Shown here piece after piece: positions 1 to 6,207 of a stretch of DNA of 14,870 bases. Position 1 is the first letter of the stretch. Every line of letters starts with the position of its first letter. Source of the stretch: Spirochaetaceae bacterium (GTDB taxonomy: Bacteria > Spirochaetota > Spirochaetia > UBA9216); contig JAQQAK010000091.1 of the NCBI GenBank assembly GCA_028527945.1, positions 1 to 14,870 of the forward strand, given 5' to 3'. Under the pieces are notes generated by a model that worked only from the letters and a program-made list of their open reading frames with translations, had not been told where the DNA came from and ran no database searches. The position numbers were made by a program, and so were the translations under genes.

Positions 1-2
1 AT

Positions 3-1547
3 ATAGCTGCCGGAATAATATTTGGTCAGACAGTTTTGGGAATTATTACTCCCGAAGATATTGAGGTTCTAACACCTTTTAATAATTTTGCGCTCGGAAT
101 TATTGGTTTTCTTGTTGGTAGTGAATTGCTTTTTAGTGATATGAAAAAATATGGAAAGCAGTTTTCTACAATTTTGGTAGGTGAGGGCGTTACTGCTTTT
201 ATTCTTGTAGGACTTGCTGTTGGCCTGATTCTTTTTAAGGTTACAGGAGATATTGCAGTTGCAGCTGCCGGTGGTGTTGTTTTTGGAGCAATTGCTTCAG
301 CAACAGACCCAGCATCAACTATCAATGTTCTCTGGGAGTATAGGGCTGCCGGAATTCTTACTACAACAGTAATTGCTATCGTTGCTCTTGATGATGCACT
401 TGCAATGTTTTTGTATGGTATAGGAACAAGTATTTCACAGATTCTTACAGGAGGAAACGCGAATGTTGGAGCAGAACTTCTTTCTGTTGCCGGAGAGCTT
501 GGTGCGTCAATTCTTATGGGGCTTGCTGCCGGTGGATTAATCTTTCTTGTTGTAAGAAAAATAGATCTTGCAGATAACCTTTTTGTTATCGCACTTGGAA
601 TCCTTCTAATTTGTATTGGGCTTTGTGTATGGCTTGATCTTGATATAATTCTTGCCGCAATGTTCGCTGGTATTACTGTTGCTAACGCGGCTCCTGAACT
701 GGGTAAAAATGTTGTTAAGCAAATAAGGAATATTAGTACTCCTATTTATATAATGTTTTTCGCGCTTGTTGGCGCAAGGCTTTCTTTGGGAGCTCTTCCA
801 GGATGGCTATGGATAATAGTAATTGCCTATGTAATTCTAAGAAGTATAGGTAAATGGGGCGGTGCTTGGATAGGCGCAAAAATATCAGGCGCAGATCCTA
901 AGGTCTGCCGATTTACCGGGATGAACCTTTTTGCCCAAGGTGGTGTTGCTATTGGTTTATCTATTATGGCAAGTACCCATCTTTCTAATATAATGATTGA
1001 AGAGAATCTTAGCTTGGGCGACGCTATAATATTTGGTGTTACAGCTACAACCTTGATTGTTCAGATTATTGGTCCTATTCTTGTTAAACTTTCTATTAAG
1101 CTTGCTGATGAAGCAGGTAAGAACGTTACTGTAGAAGATGTTCTTGCTCAAAGCAATATCGATGAATGTCTTAATAAAGAAGTTACTACTGCGGCTCCTA
1201 ATACACCTCTTCCTGAAGTTATTACACTTTTTGGACAGGGTGAAAGCAGTTTTCTTCCTATTGTTGATAAAGACTCACAGTTTAAAGGAGTCATACAGTT
1301 TGCAGATCTAAAGGCTGCATTCCTTGCTCCTGAAACTTGGCAATGGCTTGTAGCTGAAGACTTCATTCATAAGACAAAGAATGTTATCACTCCGGAACAA
1401 AAGCAGCATGATGCTCTTAAATTGATGGATCAAATTCATACAGATTATCTGCCTGTAGTTGATAGTCCGGAAAATCAGAAATGGCTAGGTCTTTCAGACA
1501 GGAATAAAATGCTTGCCGCAGCTCGTAAAAAGATGCTGCCATCATAA
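3..1547 (+). CDS. Cation:proton antiporter (PF00999 type) with C-terminal CBS domains, 5' partial
   Basis: This is a membrane antiporter that exchanges Na+ or K+ for protons across the inner membrane. The frame is open to the left edge, so the N-terminus is missing; the first in-frame TTG at 36 is internal to the fold. Many hydrophobic helices run to about position 1090. Two family landmarks are visible: a TDP motif at about 303-311, the unwound helix of the core domain, and an adjacent Asp pair at 390-395. That DD pair is the ion-binding signature of electrogenic CPA2-type exchangers, whereas CPA1 proteins usually have ND. The soluble tail (about 1150-1540) looks like two CBS modules, which in other transporters bind adenine nucleotides and gate activity. 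A strong terminator follows the stop. The family assignment is firm; the transported cation cannot be told from sequence. Confidence 0.88.
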   Translation: MAAGIIFGQTVLGIITPEDIEVLTPFNNFALGIIGFLVGSELLFSDMKKYGKQFSTILVGEGVTAFILVGLAVGLILFKVTGDIAVAAAGGVVFGAIASATDPASTINVLWEYRAAGILTTTVIAIVALDDALAMFLYGIGTSISQILTGGNANVGAELLSVAGELGASILMGLAAGGLIFLVVRKIDLADNLFVIALGILLICIGLCVWLDLDIILAAMFAGITVANAAPELGKNVVKQIRNISTPIYIMFFALVGARLSLGALPGWLWIIVIAYVILRSIGKWGGAWIGAKISGADPKVCRFTGMNLFAQGGVAIGLSIMASTHLSNIMIEENLSLGDAIIFGVTATTLIVQIIGPILVKLSIKLADEAGKNVTVEDVLAQSNIDECLNKEVTTAAPNTPLPEVITLFGQGESSFLPIVDKDSQFKGVIQFADLKAAFLAPETWQWLVAEDFIHKTKNVITPEQKQHDALKLMDQIHTDYLPVVDSPENQKWLGLSDRNKMLAAARKKMLPS

Positions 1548-1569
1548 TAAATATTTTATAACTGATACC

Positions 1570-1605
1570 AAATTGCAAAACGATAAAGTTTTGCAATTTT
1601 TTTTT
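1570..1605 (+). terminator. Intrinsic terminator of the antiporter gene
   Basis: A perfect 12-bp inverted repeat (1570-1581 with 1588-1599) encloses a 6-base loop, GATAAA, and runs into nine T residues at 1597-1605. It lies 23 bases after the antiporter stop and oriented for plus-strand transcription. There is no matching T tract for the minus strand, so the convergent exchanger gene does not obviously use it. Confidence 0.92.
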
Positions 1606-1626
1606 GCGTAGGATTTTTTAAGAGCA

Positions 1627-2622
1627 TCAAATGATTACATAGCTTATAATTGTGTAGCATAGATACATTAAAAGAAGAAGGGCGCCATGCCAGCGTTTGA
1701 TTTCTACCTTCGCAAATAATGTAATTAATCTGAAAGTTAAAAGAATTCCTATCATTACTGGAAATTGAAGTTTGAAAAAATAATCAGGTATTGGAAGACC
1801 TTCTGGTGTAACAGAACCTGCGGCTCCGACTACGAATAAAACATTTAAGATATCCGCTCCAATAACGTTTCCAATTGCCAAATCTCCATGTCCATGTTTT
1901 GCTGCTGTAACAGCTGTAACTAATTCAGGCAGCGATGTTCCAAACGCTACAAGAGTTGCGGCTATGATACTTTCTGGTATTCCAGCTCTTGTCGCGGTTT
2001 CTGCTACGGTTGGAATCAATACCTTTGAAGATATGATTATAAGAGCTACTCCTAAAACAAGTTTTAGCAAAACTATTCCAATTGGTGAATTATCGTCTTC
2101 GTTAATCTCTTCCTGAATTTCACTATCTGAATCTTTTGACCATCTTACGGTTACAATCATATAGGCAATTAACAGAACTATGAAAATAAAGCCGACAATC
2201 TGAGGAATCTTTGAACCTGCAAGAAGTGATACAAGAACAAGAAGTACTCCAGCTCCAAACTGAAGCCATCCCTGTCTGTTTACAAGTTTTTTATTTAGTA
2301 CAAGAGGAGAAATTAATGCCGCAATTCCTATAATAAGTCCTGTATCGCAGATTATTGAGCCTACAGCATTACCAAGGGCCAGATCCGGATTTCCATGAAC
2401 TGCTGCCATTACAGAAACTGATGCTTCAGGCAGGGTTGTTCCAAGACTCACAATTGTAGCACCTATCAAAATCTTGGGAATTCCCCATTTTACCGAAAGG
2501 GCTACAGCTTCATCTACAAGTATGTCTGCTCCTTTACCCAAAAGGTACAACAACGCAAATATCATTACCAAAAGAATAATAATTGGCATGTTTTGAACGA
2601 ATGATACAATCAATTCTTCCAT
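1627..2622 (-). CDS. Sodium/calcium exchanger family (CaCA, YrbG-like) membrane transporter, probable Mn2+/Ca2+ exporter
   Basis: This 331-residue integral membrane protein has the two inverted alpha repeats of the CaCA superfamily. Repeat 1 carries GTTLPE (residues 61-66) and GNAVGSIICD (84-93). Repeat 2 carries GTSLPE (228-233) and GNVIGADILN (251-260). The two acidic ion ligands of the family are present (E66, E233). The Asn/Asp pair is inverted relative to what I recall for archaeal NCX_Mj: Asp93 in repeat 1 and Asn260 in repeat 2, with Ala256 in place of a Ser. An acidic loop at about 162-178 separates the halves. Full length is typical of bacterial YrbG-type proteins. A GGAG lies 12 bases before the ATG. 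The leader contains a yybP-ykoY Mn2+ riboswitch, which makes Mn2+ a likely exported ion; this is inference from regulation. Confidence 0.92.
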   Translation of the reverse strand: MEELIVSFVQNMPIIILLVMIFALLYLLGKGADILVDEAVALSVKWGIPKILIGATIVSLGTTLPEASVSVMAAVHGNPDLALGNAVGSIICDTGLIIGIAALISPLVLNKKLVNRQGWLQFGAGVLLVLVSLLAGSKIPQIVGFIFIVLLIAYMIVTVRWSKDSDSEIQEEINEDDNSPIGIVLLKLVLGVALIIISSKVLIPTVAETATRAGIPESIIAATLVAFGTSLPELVTAVTAAKHGHGDLAIGNVIGADILNVLFVVGAAGSVTPEGLPIPDYFFKLQFPVMIGILLTFRLITLFAKVEIKRWHGALLLLMYLCYTIISYVII

Positions 2623-2664
2623 AATTTAAGCTTTCTCCATGTTATAAAAGTTTTCGGATAAGGC

Positions 2665-2726
2665 AAAAAAAATAGACCCTTACCCGAGTTTTGTGTATAA
2701 ATAGACACAATATTCAGGTAAAGGTC
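2665..2726 (-). terminator. Riboswitch-controlled intrinsic terminator in the exchanger leader
   Basis: On the minus strand a 13-bp stem forms between 2714-2726 and 2675-2687, with two G-U pairs. It continues into an inner TTGTGT/ACACAA helix and is followed by TA and eight U residues (2665-2672). The 5' arm of this stem is also the 3' strand of the riboswitch P1 helix, so the two structures exclude each other. The fold therefore predicts transcription stop without ligand and readthrough with ligand. Confidence 0.88.
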
Positions 2727-2820
2727 TTGCATTTCTAAAAGAATATAATTATCCGGGCAAAAGCCGTACTGACGAATAATTAAAATAGACAAATAAGTCT
2801 ATCAGCTACTCCCCTTTACC
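2717..2820 (-). ncRNA. yybP-ykoY: yybP-ykoY manganese riboswitch aptamer
   Basis: The minus-strand leader of the exchanger shows the hallmarks of this class in order. P1 opens with GGTAAAG (2820-2814) and is followed by the conserved loop GGGGAGTAGC (about 2814-2805). A short ATAGAC/GTCTAT helix comes next, then the GTCAGTACGGC...GCCCGG segment, the second conserved loop GCAAGACC, and the closing CTTTACC that pairs with the P1 start. Known members bind Mn2+ through the two conserved loops and control Mn2+ exporters such as MntP and P-type ATPases. Here the P1 3' strand also forms the 5' arm of the downstream terminator, so the switch should turn the gene ON when Mn2+ is high. The identification rests on motif order and pairing read by eye. 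Confidence 0.93.
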
Positions 2821-2827
2821 TCTTTAG

Positions 2828-2854
2828 ATTATGCTATATATTCTTTTAATTCAA
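2828..2854 (-). promoter_or_regulatory. Probable sigma-70 promoter of the riboswitch-exchanger transcript
   Basis: A CATAAT -10 element (2833-2828) lies just before the aptamer and would start transcription at about 2821, one base upstream of P1. The -35 is weaker: TTGAAT at 2854-2849 with a short 15-base spacer. The fit of the predicted start to the aptamer edge is the main support. Confidence 0.5.
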
Positions 2855-2889
2855 GTCATTTAAAAATTTTAGCTTAACATAAACAGCAA

Positions 2890-2918
2890 TTGACATCTTT
2901 CTCTGCAATCTTTATGCT
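2890..2918 (+). promoter_or_regulatory. Sigma-70 promoter of the TM1266-ABC transporter operon
   Basis: A consensus TTGACA (2890-2895) and a TATGCT -10 (2913-2918) are separated by exactly 17 bases, giving a predicted start near 2925. The roughly 47-base leader ends in a strong AAGGAGGA ribosome binding site before the ATG at 2972. I recognise no riboswitch in this leader. Confidence 0.78.
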
Positions 2919-2971
2919 CTAAACCGAATCTGATGGAAGGATTTTTTCTAACCTGAAGGAGGAATGATAAA

Positions 2972-3235
2972 ATGAATAATGAAGAGCGGCGCTACGCGTT
3001 TGCTGGTATAATAATTGAAGACAGGCAGAAGTCCGCTTCGGCTGTTCAGGAAATATTATCAGAGCATTCTTCTATAATAAGCGGAAGAATGGGAATTCCA
3101 AATCTTGATCAGAAATCTCTTTCTATAATTACATTAATCCTTTATGCCTCAACTGACGAAATAGGCGCTTTTAGCGGAAAAATCGGTCGTTTATCAGGGG
3201 TAAGCATTAAAACAGGAATTTCAAAGAGCAAATAA
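2972..3235 (+). CDS. TM1266 family putative regulator (iron-only hydrogenase system, ACT/NikR-C-like)
   Basis: This 87-residue protein matches the TM1266 family along its whole length. It has an RRYAFAGIIIEDR start, the central GRMGIPN motif (about residues 38-44), then a hydrophobic strand IITLIL, and the closing GKIGRLSGVSIKT (about 69-81). The Thermotoga structure of this family is a small ferredoxin-like, ACT-like fold resembling the nickel/effector domain of NikR, without a DNA-binding domain. The family is often found near [FeFe]-hydrogenase maturases and is annotated as a putative regulator of that system, but its biochemistry is not established. The gene opens an apparent operon: it has its own promoter, and 58 bases without a convincing terminator separate it from the binding-protein gene. 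No hydrogenase gene is in the window, so its role here is open. Confidence 0.88.
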   Translation: MNNEERRYAFAGIIIEDRQKSASAVQEILSEHSSIISGRMGIPNLDQKSLSIITLILYASTDEIGAFSGKIGRLSGVSIKTGISKSK

Positions 3236-3293
3236 ATATTATTCTGACGTTAATTTTTTATGACTTCAGAAAAAAATAAATAAGGGGAAAATA

Positions 3294-4331
3294 ATGATAA
3301 AAGGTAAAGTTTTTTTACTGACAATAGTTTTTTTTACCGTAATAAGCTTTGGCATTTTTGCCGGAGGCACTCAAGAACAGCCTGAGGCTGAAGATAGTTC
3401 AGCTGCAACAATAGAACCTGCAGCAGATTCTGATACAATTGAACCATTAAACGTAACCATTGCGACTTTAAAGGGGCCTTCAGGTATGGCTGCCGCAAAA
3501 ATGGTTGATGAGAATTTTCAGCCTGGCAGTAATGTTAATGCTTCGTATATTGTCCTTTCTTCACCGCTTGAAGCGGTCAGCAAGATGACCAGCGGTGAAA
3601 TAGACGCGGCCTTTTTACCTGTTAATACAGCAGCCAAGTTATACACAAAGGGGCTCAAGTTTCGCCTCGCAGCAGTAACTGGCAGAGGTTCACTCTATAT
3701 GCTTTCTACATCAGAAGCTGCTGAAGGTTGGGATTCTTTAAAAGGTAAAACAATTTATCTTACAGGAAAGGGCGCAACTCCGGATTATCTCTTACGCTAT
3801 TTGTTAATTAATAATGGATTAGATCCTGAAACTGATGTTAATCTTGATTTTACATCAACTCCGGCTCAGATTGTTCAGCTTCTTGCAGCAGGAAAAGCTG
3901 ATACAGCTTTTATTCCTCAACCCTTTGCAATGCTTGCTGGAGTAAAAGCAAAAGCTAAAACAATTATTGATCCTCAAAAAGAACTGATGAAAATAAGAGG
4001 CACAGAGAAAGCTTTTCCTTTTACCGCATTTGTTTTAAGTGAAAGATTTATTAACAGCAATCCTGAAGCAGCAAGTAGTGTGTTAGAAGAACTAAGTACA
4101 TCTATTAACTGGGTTAAAACAAATCCTGAAGAAGCTTCTATAGTTATAGAAAAAATAGGCATTTTAGGAGCAGCTGTAGCTAAACCTGCTATTCCTGTTT
4201 CAGGAATAAAATTTATTTCGGCCGAGGAATCAGAAGCAGATGTTATGGATTTTCTTCAAATGCTGAATGAGCTTGATCCTGTTTCTGTTGGAGGCAAACT
4301 GCCTGATGAAGGCTTCTTTTTCAAGAGCTAA
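3294..4331 (+). CDS. ABC transporter periplasmic substrate-binding protein (NMT1/SsuA-like)
   Basis: This is an exported binding protein of 345 residues. A basic start and hydrophobic core (residues 1-23) end at IFA|GG, a signal-peptidase I site of a kind common in treponemes; there is no lipobox Cys. A low-complexity acidic/Ala linker follows (about 26-50). The body then shows the periplasmic-binding fold of the NMT1/SsuA/TauA class: an opening LNVTIATLKGPSG strand-loop, GEIDAAFLPVNTA, LKGKTIYLTGKGATPDYLLR, and the hinge-region segment AAGKADTAFIPQPFAML. This class delivers sulfonates, taurine, nitrate/bicarbonate, pyrimidine thiamine precursors or aromatic acids, and I cannot choose between these. 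Ribosome binding site AAGGGGA precedes the ATG. The permease gene overlaps its 3' end. Confidence 0.9.
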   Translation: MIKGKVFLLTIVFFTVISFGIFAGGTQEQPEAEDSSAATIEPAADSDTIEPLNVTIATLKGPSGMAAAKMVDENFQPGSNVNASYIVLSSPLEAVSKMTSGEIDAAFLPVNTAAKLYTKGLKFRLAAVTGRGSLYMLSTSEAAEGWDSLKGKTIYLTGKGATPDYLLRYLLINNGLDPETDVNLDFTSTPAQIVQLLAAGKADTAFIPQPFAMLAGVKAKAKTIIDPQKELMKIRGTEKAFPFTAFVLSERFINSNPEAASSVLEELSTSINWVKTNPEEASIVIEKIGILGAAVAKPAIPVSGIKFISAEESEADVMDFLQMLNELDPVSVGGKLPDEGFFFKS

Positions 4332-5067
4332 AATAGTTTTTATCAGTGTTCTGTCCGCAATAGTTTTCATCTTGATATGGAAATTAGTCTCATTGCGGAT
4401 TGGAACCGATATAATTTTACCATCGCCGGAGACTGTCTTGCTCCGGCTTTTAAAGATATTAATTTCTGTTAAATTCTGGTTTGCGGTAGGGGCTACTGCC
4501 TTAAGAATTCTATATGGCCTGGTAATATCTTTTATTGTTGGTTTTTTTGCAGGTTTTGCCTGTGGTAAAAATGTGTATGCTAATGCAATCCTTTCTCCAA
4601 TTATTTCTATAACAAGAACAACTCCGGTTATGTCAATTATTCTTCTTGCAATGATTTGGTTTAAGACAGATTTTGTTCCTGTTTTTGTAAGTATCTTGAT
4701 GATTTTTCCAATTATTACAGCAAATGTGTCTCAAGGTGTTAAGAATATTGATAAAAGGTTTATTGAACTTGGCCAAGTTTATCATATTGGAAGATTTGAT
4801 TTTTTTATCAACATTACACTTCCTTCAATAGCTCCATTTGTTTTTGCCGGACTCCGCTCCAGTATAGGACTTGCCTGGAAGGTTGTTATTGCCGCAGAAG
4901 TTTTAAGCCAGCCCATTAAGGCAATTGGTACCAATCTTCAGTTTTCACAAATGAATCTTGAAACAGCAGATGTTATAGCATGGACTGTTGCTGCTGTTAT
5001 TCTTGGGAGAATTTCTGAAAGAATATTAGATTTTGTTGTAAGAAATAAACGGTGGGAGAGTCCTTGA
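4306..5067 (+). CDS. ABC transporter permease (SsuC/TauC-like)
   Basis: This inner-membrane permease has 253 residues and about six hydrophobic helices. The EAA-type cytoplasmic loop that docks to the ATPase is at about 153-173 (IELGQVYHIG...ITLPS), followed by FAGLRSSIGLAWKVVIAAEVL, a characteristic SsuC/TauC stretch. I place the start at the ATG at 4306 rather than the longer in-frame ATG at 4267. The inner start gives the usual MKASFSRAK basic N-terminus and has a GGAGG 11 bases upstream, whereas the longer version would add an untypical hydrophobic stretch. This start overlaps the binding-protein gene by 26 bases, which suggests translational coupling. The stop is one base before the ATPase start. 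Confidence 0.92.
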   Translation: MKASFSRAKIVFISVLSAIVFILIWKLVSLRIGTDIILPSPETVLLRLLKILISVKFWFAVGATALRILYGLVISFIVGFFAGFACGKNVYANAILSPIISITRTTPVMSIILLAMIWFKTDFVPVFVSILMIFPIITANVSQGVKNIDKRFIELGQVYHIGRFDFFINITLPSIAPFVFAGLRSSIGLAWKVVIAAEVLSQPIKAIGTNLQFSQMNLETADVIAWTVAAVILGRISERILDFVVRNKRWESP

Positions 5068-5068
5068 A

Positions 5069-5824
5069 ATGTCTGATCATACAATAATGCTTGATAATAT
5101 TACTTTTTCATATTCAGATAGAACTGATAACATTGCAGAATCCTCATATGTCTTTAAAAATTTCAATATAGAGTTTCCTTCAGATAAAGTCAGTGTTATT
5201 CTTGGTCCTTCAGGATGTGGAAAAACAACACTTCTAAATATTATAGGCGGTCTCCTTTCTCCCCTGGAAGGAAAAGTTTCGTTCAACAATACTACGCAAA
5301 CTTCTGATAATTTTAGTATTCTTTTTCAGGAACCAAGGCTTCTTCCATGGCGCACAATTCGTAAAAATGTTGAAATAGTATTAAAGTCTAAATTTGACAA
5401 ACAGCTGCGCAGAGAAACCGCGGAGCATTATTTGAGTCTTGTTGGTCTCAAAGATTCAATGAACCTGTATCCATCAGAATTATCCGGTGGAATGAGACAA
5501 CGAGTTGCAATTGCAAGGGCTTTTGCCTATCCGGCAGATACAATTTTAATGGACGAACCTTTTCAGGCTCTTGATATAAAGTTAAAACAGGAGCTTAGAG
5601 CACTGTTTACAAAGTTGTGGGTCGAGGATAAAAGAACCGCCATTCTTGTTACACATGACATAAATGAGGCTGTTATGCTTGGTGATGAAATTTTTGTTTT
5701 TGCAGGAGAGAGGCCGGTAAAAATAGCAGGAAAGTTTGTTAATGATGAACCTCATATGAACCGTAACTCTGAGTCAAAAAAATCTAATATCATTCAGAAA
5801 AAATTATACAGTCTATTAGCTTAA
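5069..5824 (+). CDS. ABC transporter ATP-binding protein (SsuB/TauB-like)
   Basis: This is the cytoplasmic ATPase that powers the importer, 251 residues, with all motifs intact. Walker A is GPSGCGKTT (46-54) and the Q-loop is at FQEPRLLPW (86-94). The signature is LSGGMRQR (138-145), Walker B is ILMDEP (159-164) with a QALD D-loop, and the switch His is in VTHD (194-197). The EPRLLPW sequence after the Q-loop glutamine is typical of the nitrate/sulfonate/taurine subfamily. GGGAG lies upstream and the ATG follows the permease stop by one base, so the two are translated together. No clear plus-strand terminator is visible after the stop. Confidence 0.95.
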   Translation: MSDHTIMLDNITFSYSDRTDNIAESSYVFKNFNIEFPSDKVSVILGPSGCGKTTLLNIIGGLLSPLEGKVSFNNTTQTSDNFSILFQEPRLLPWRTIRKNVEIVLKSKFDKQLRRETAEHYLSLVGLKDSMNLYPSELSGGMRQRVAIARAFAYPADTILMDEPFQALDIKLKQELRALFTKLWVEDKRTAILVTHDINEAVMLGDEIFVFAGERPVKIAGKFVNDEPHMNRNSESKKSNIIQKKLYSLLA

Positions 5825-5924
5825 ACATTCATAATAAAAATTTTAGAGTGCTTTCTCCGTCTATGTCCTGTTTAGGTTTCTAAGAAGGGGGGATAAAAAA
5901 ATACTTTTTTGTAAGGCAAGACGC

Positions 5925-5961
5925 AAAAAAAAAGACCGTTTCAAGAAATCTTGAAACGGTC
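5925..5961 (-). terminator. Intrinsic terminator of tRNA-Phe
   Basis: A near-perfect inverted repeat fills 5934-5961 (about 12-13 bp with a tiny loop) and begins five bases beyond the tRNA 3' end. On the minus strand it is followed by nine U residues (complement of 5925-5933). It would not stop plus-strand transcription because that side has no T run. Confidence 0.93.
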
Positions 5962-5965
5962 AGTG

Positions 5966-6038
<73 letters not shown>

Positions 6039-6048
6039 GATGGATGTA

Positions 6049-6077
6049 TTTATACTTAAACATAAAAAAAATGTCAA
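6049..6077 (-). promoter_or_regulatory. Strong sigma-70 promoter of tRNA-Phe
   Basis: The minus strand has consensus TTGACA (6077-6072), a 17-base AT-rich spacer and TATAAA (6054-6049). The predicted start near 6042 is about four bases before the mature tRNA 5' end, so only a very short leader needs RNase P removal. Confidence 0.88.
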
Positions 6078-6168
6078 TAGATTCTGTTAATAAAATATTT
6101 TCAATTTTATTATATTTTTTTTAACAGGTAATTTTATGAAATTTAAACATAATTTCTAATTATGGGGC

Positions 6169-6198
6169 TTCAATATAATCGGAAAAATTTATTAGAAT
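6169..6198 (+). promoter_or_regulatory. Possible promoter of the GH79 gene
   Basis: TTCAAT (6169-6174) and TAGAAT (6193-6198) are 18 bases apart and would start transcription about three bases before the ATG at 6208. A better -10, TATAAT at 6174-6179, lacks a recognisable -35 and would give a 22-base leader without a ribosome binding site. Neither is certain. Confidence 0.3.
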
Positions 6199-6207
6199 GA
6201 TCTCATA

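Noticed and set aside
2626..2640. Four-codon ATG...TAA mini-frame just before the exchanger start, in the same frame
   Set aside because: It contains the GGAG that serves the real start and has no ribosome binding site of its own. It is too short to support as a leader peptide.
2610..2792. 60-residue open frame on the minus strand upstream of the exchanger
   Set aside because: It runs through the riboswitch and terminator and overlaps the exchanger start in another frame. The RNA structure explains the sequence and there is no ribosome binding site or recognisable protein.
3242..3276. TTCTGA/TCAGAA inverted repeat between the TM1266 gene and the binding-protein gene
   Set aside because: Only six base pairs with a large loop and no following T tract, so it is not a credible terminator splitting the operon.
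4267..4305. Longer start for the ABC permease at 4267
   Set aside because: It would add 13 residues of hydrophobic sequence, and the inner ATG at 4306 has a GGAGG upstream and a normal basic N-terminus.
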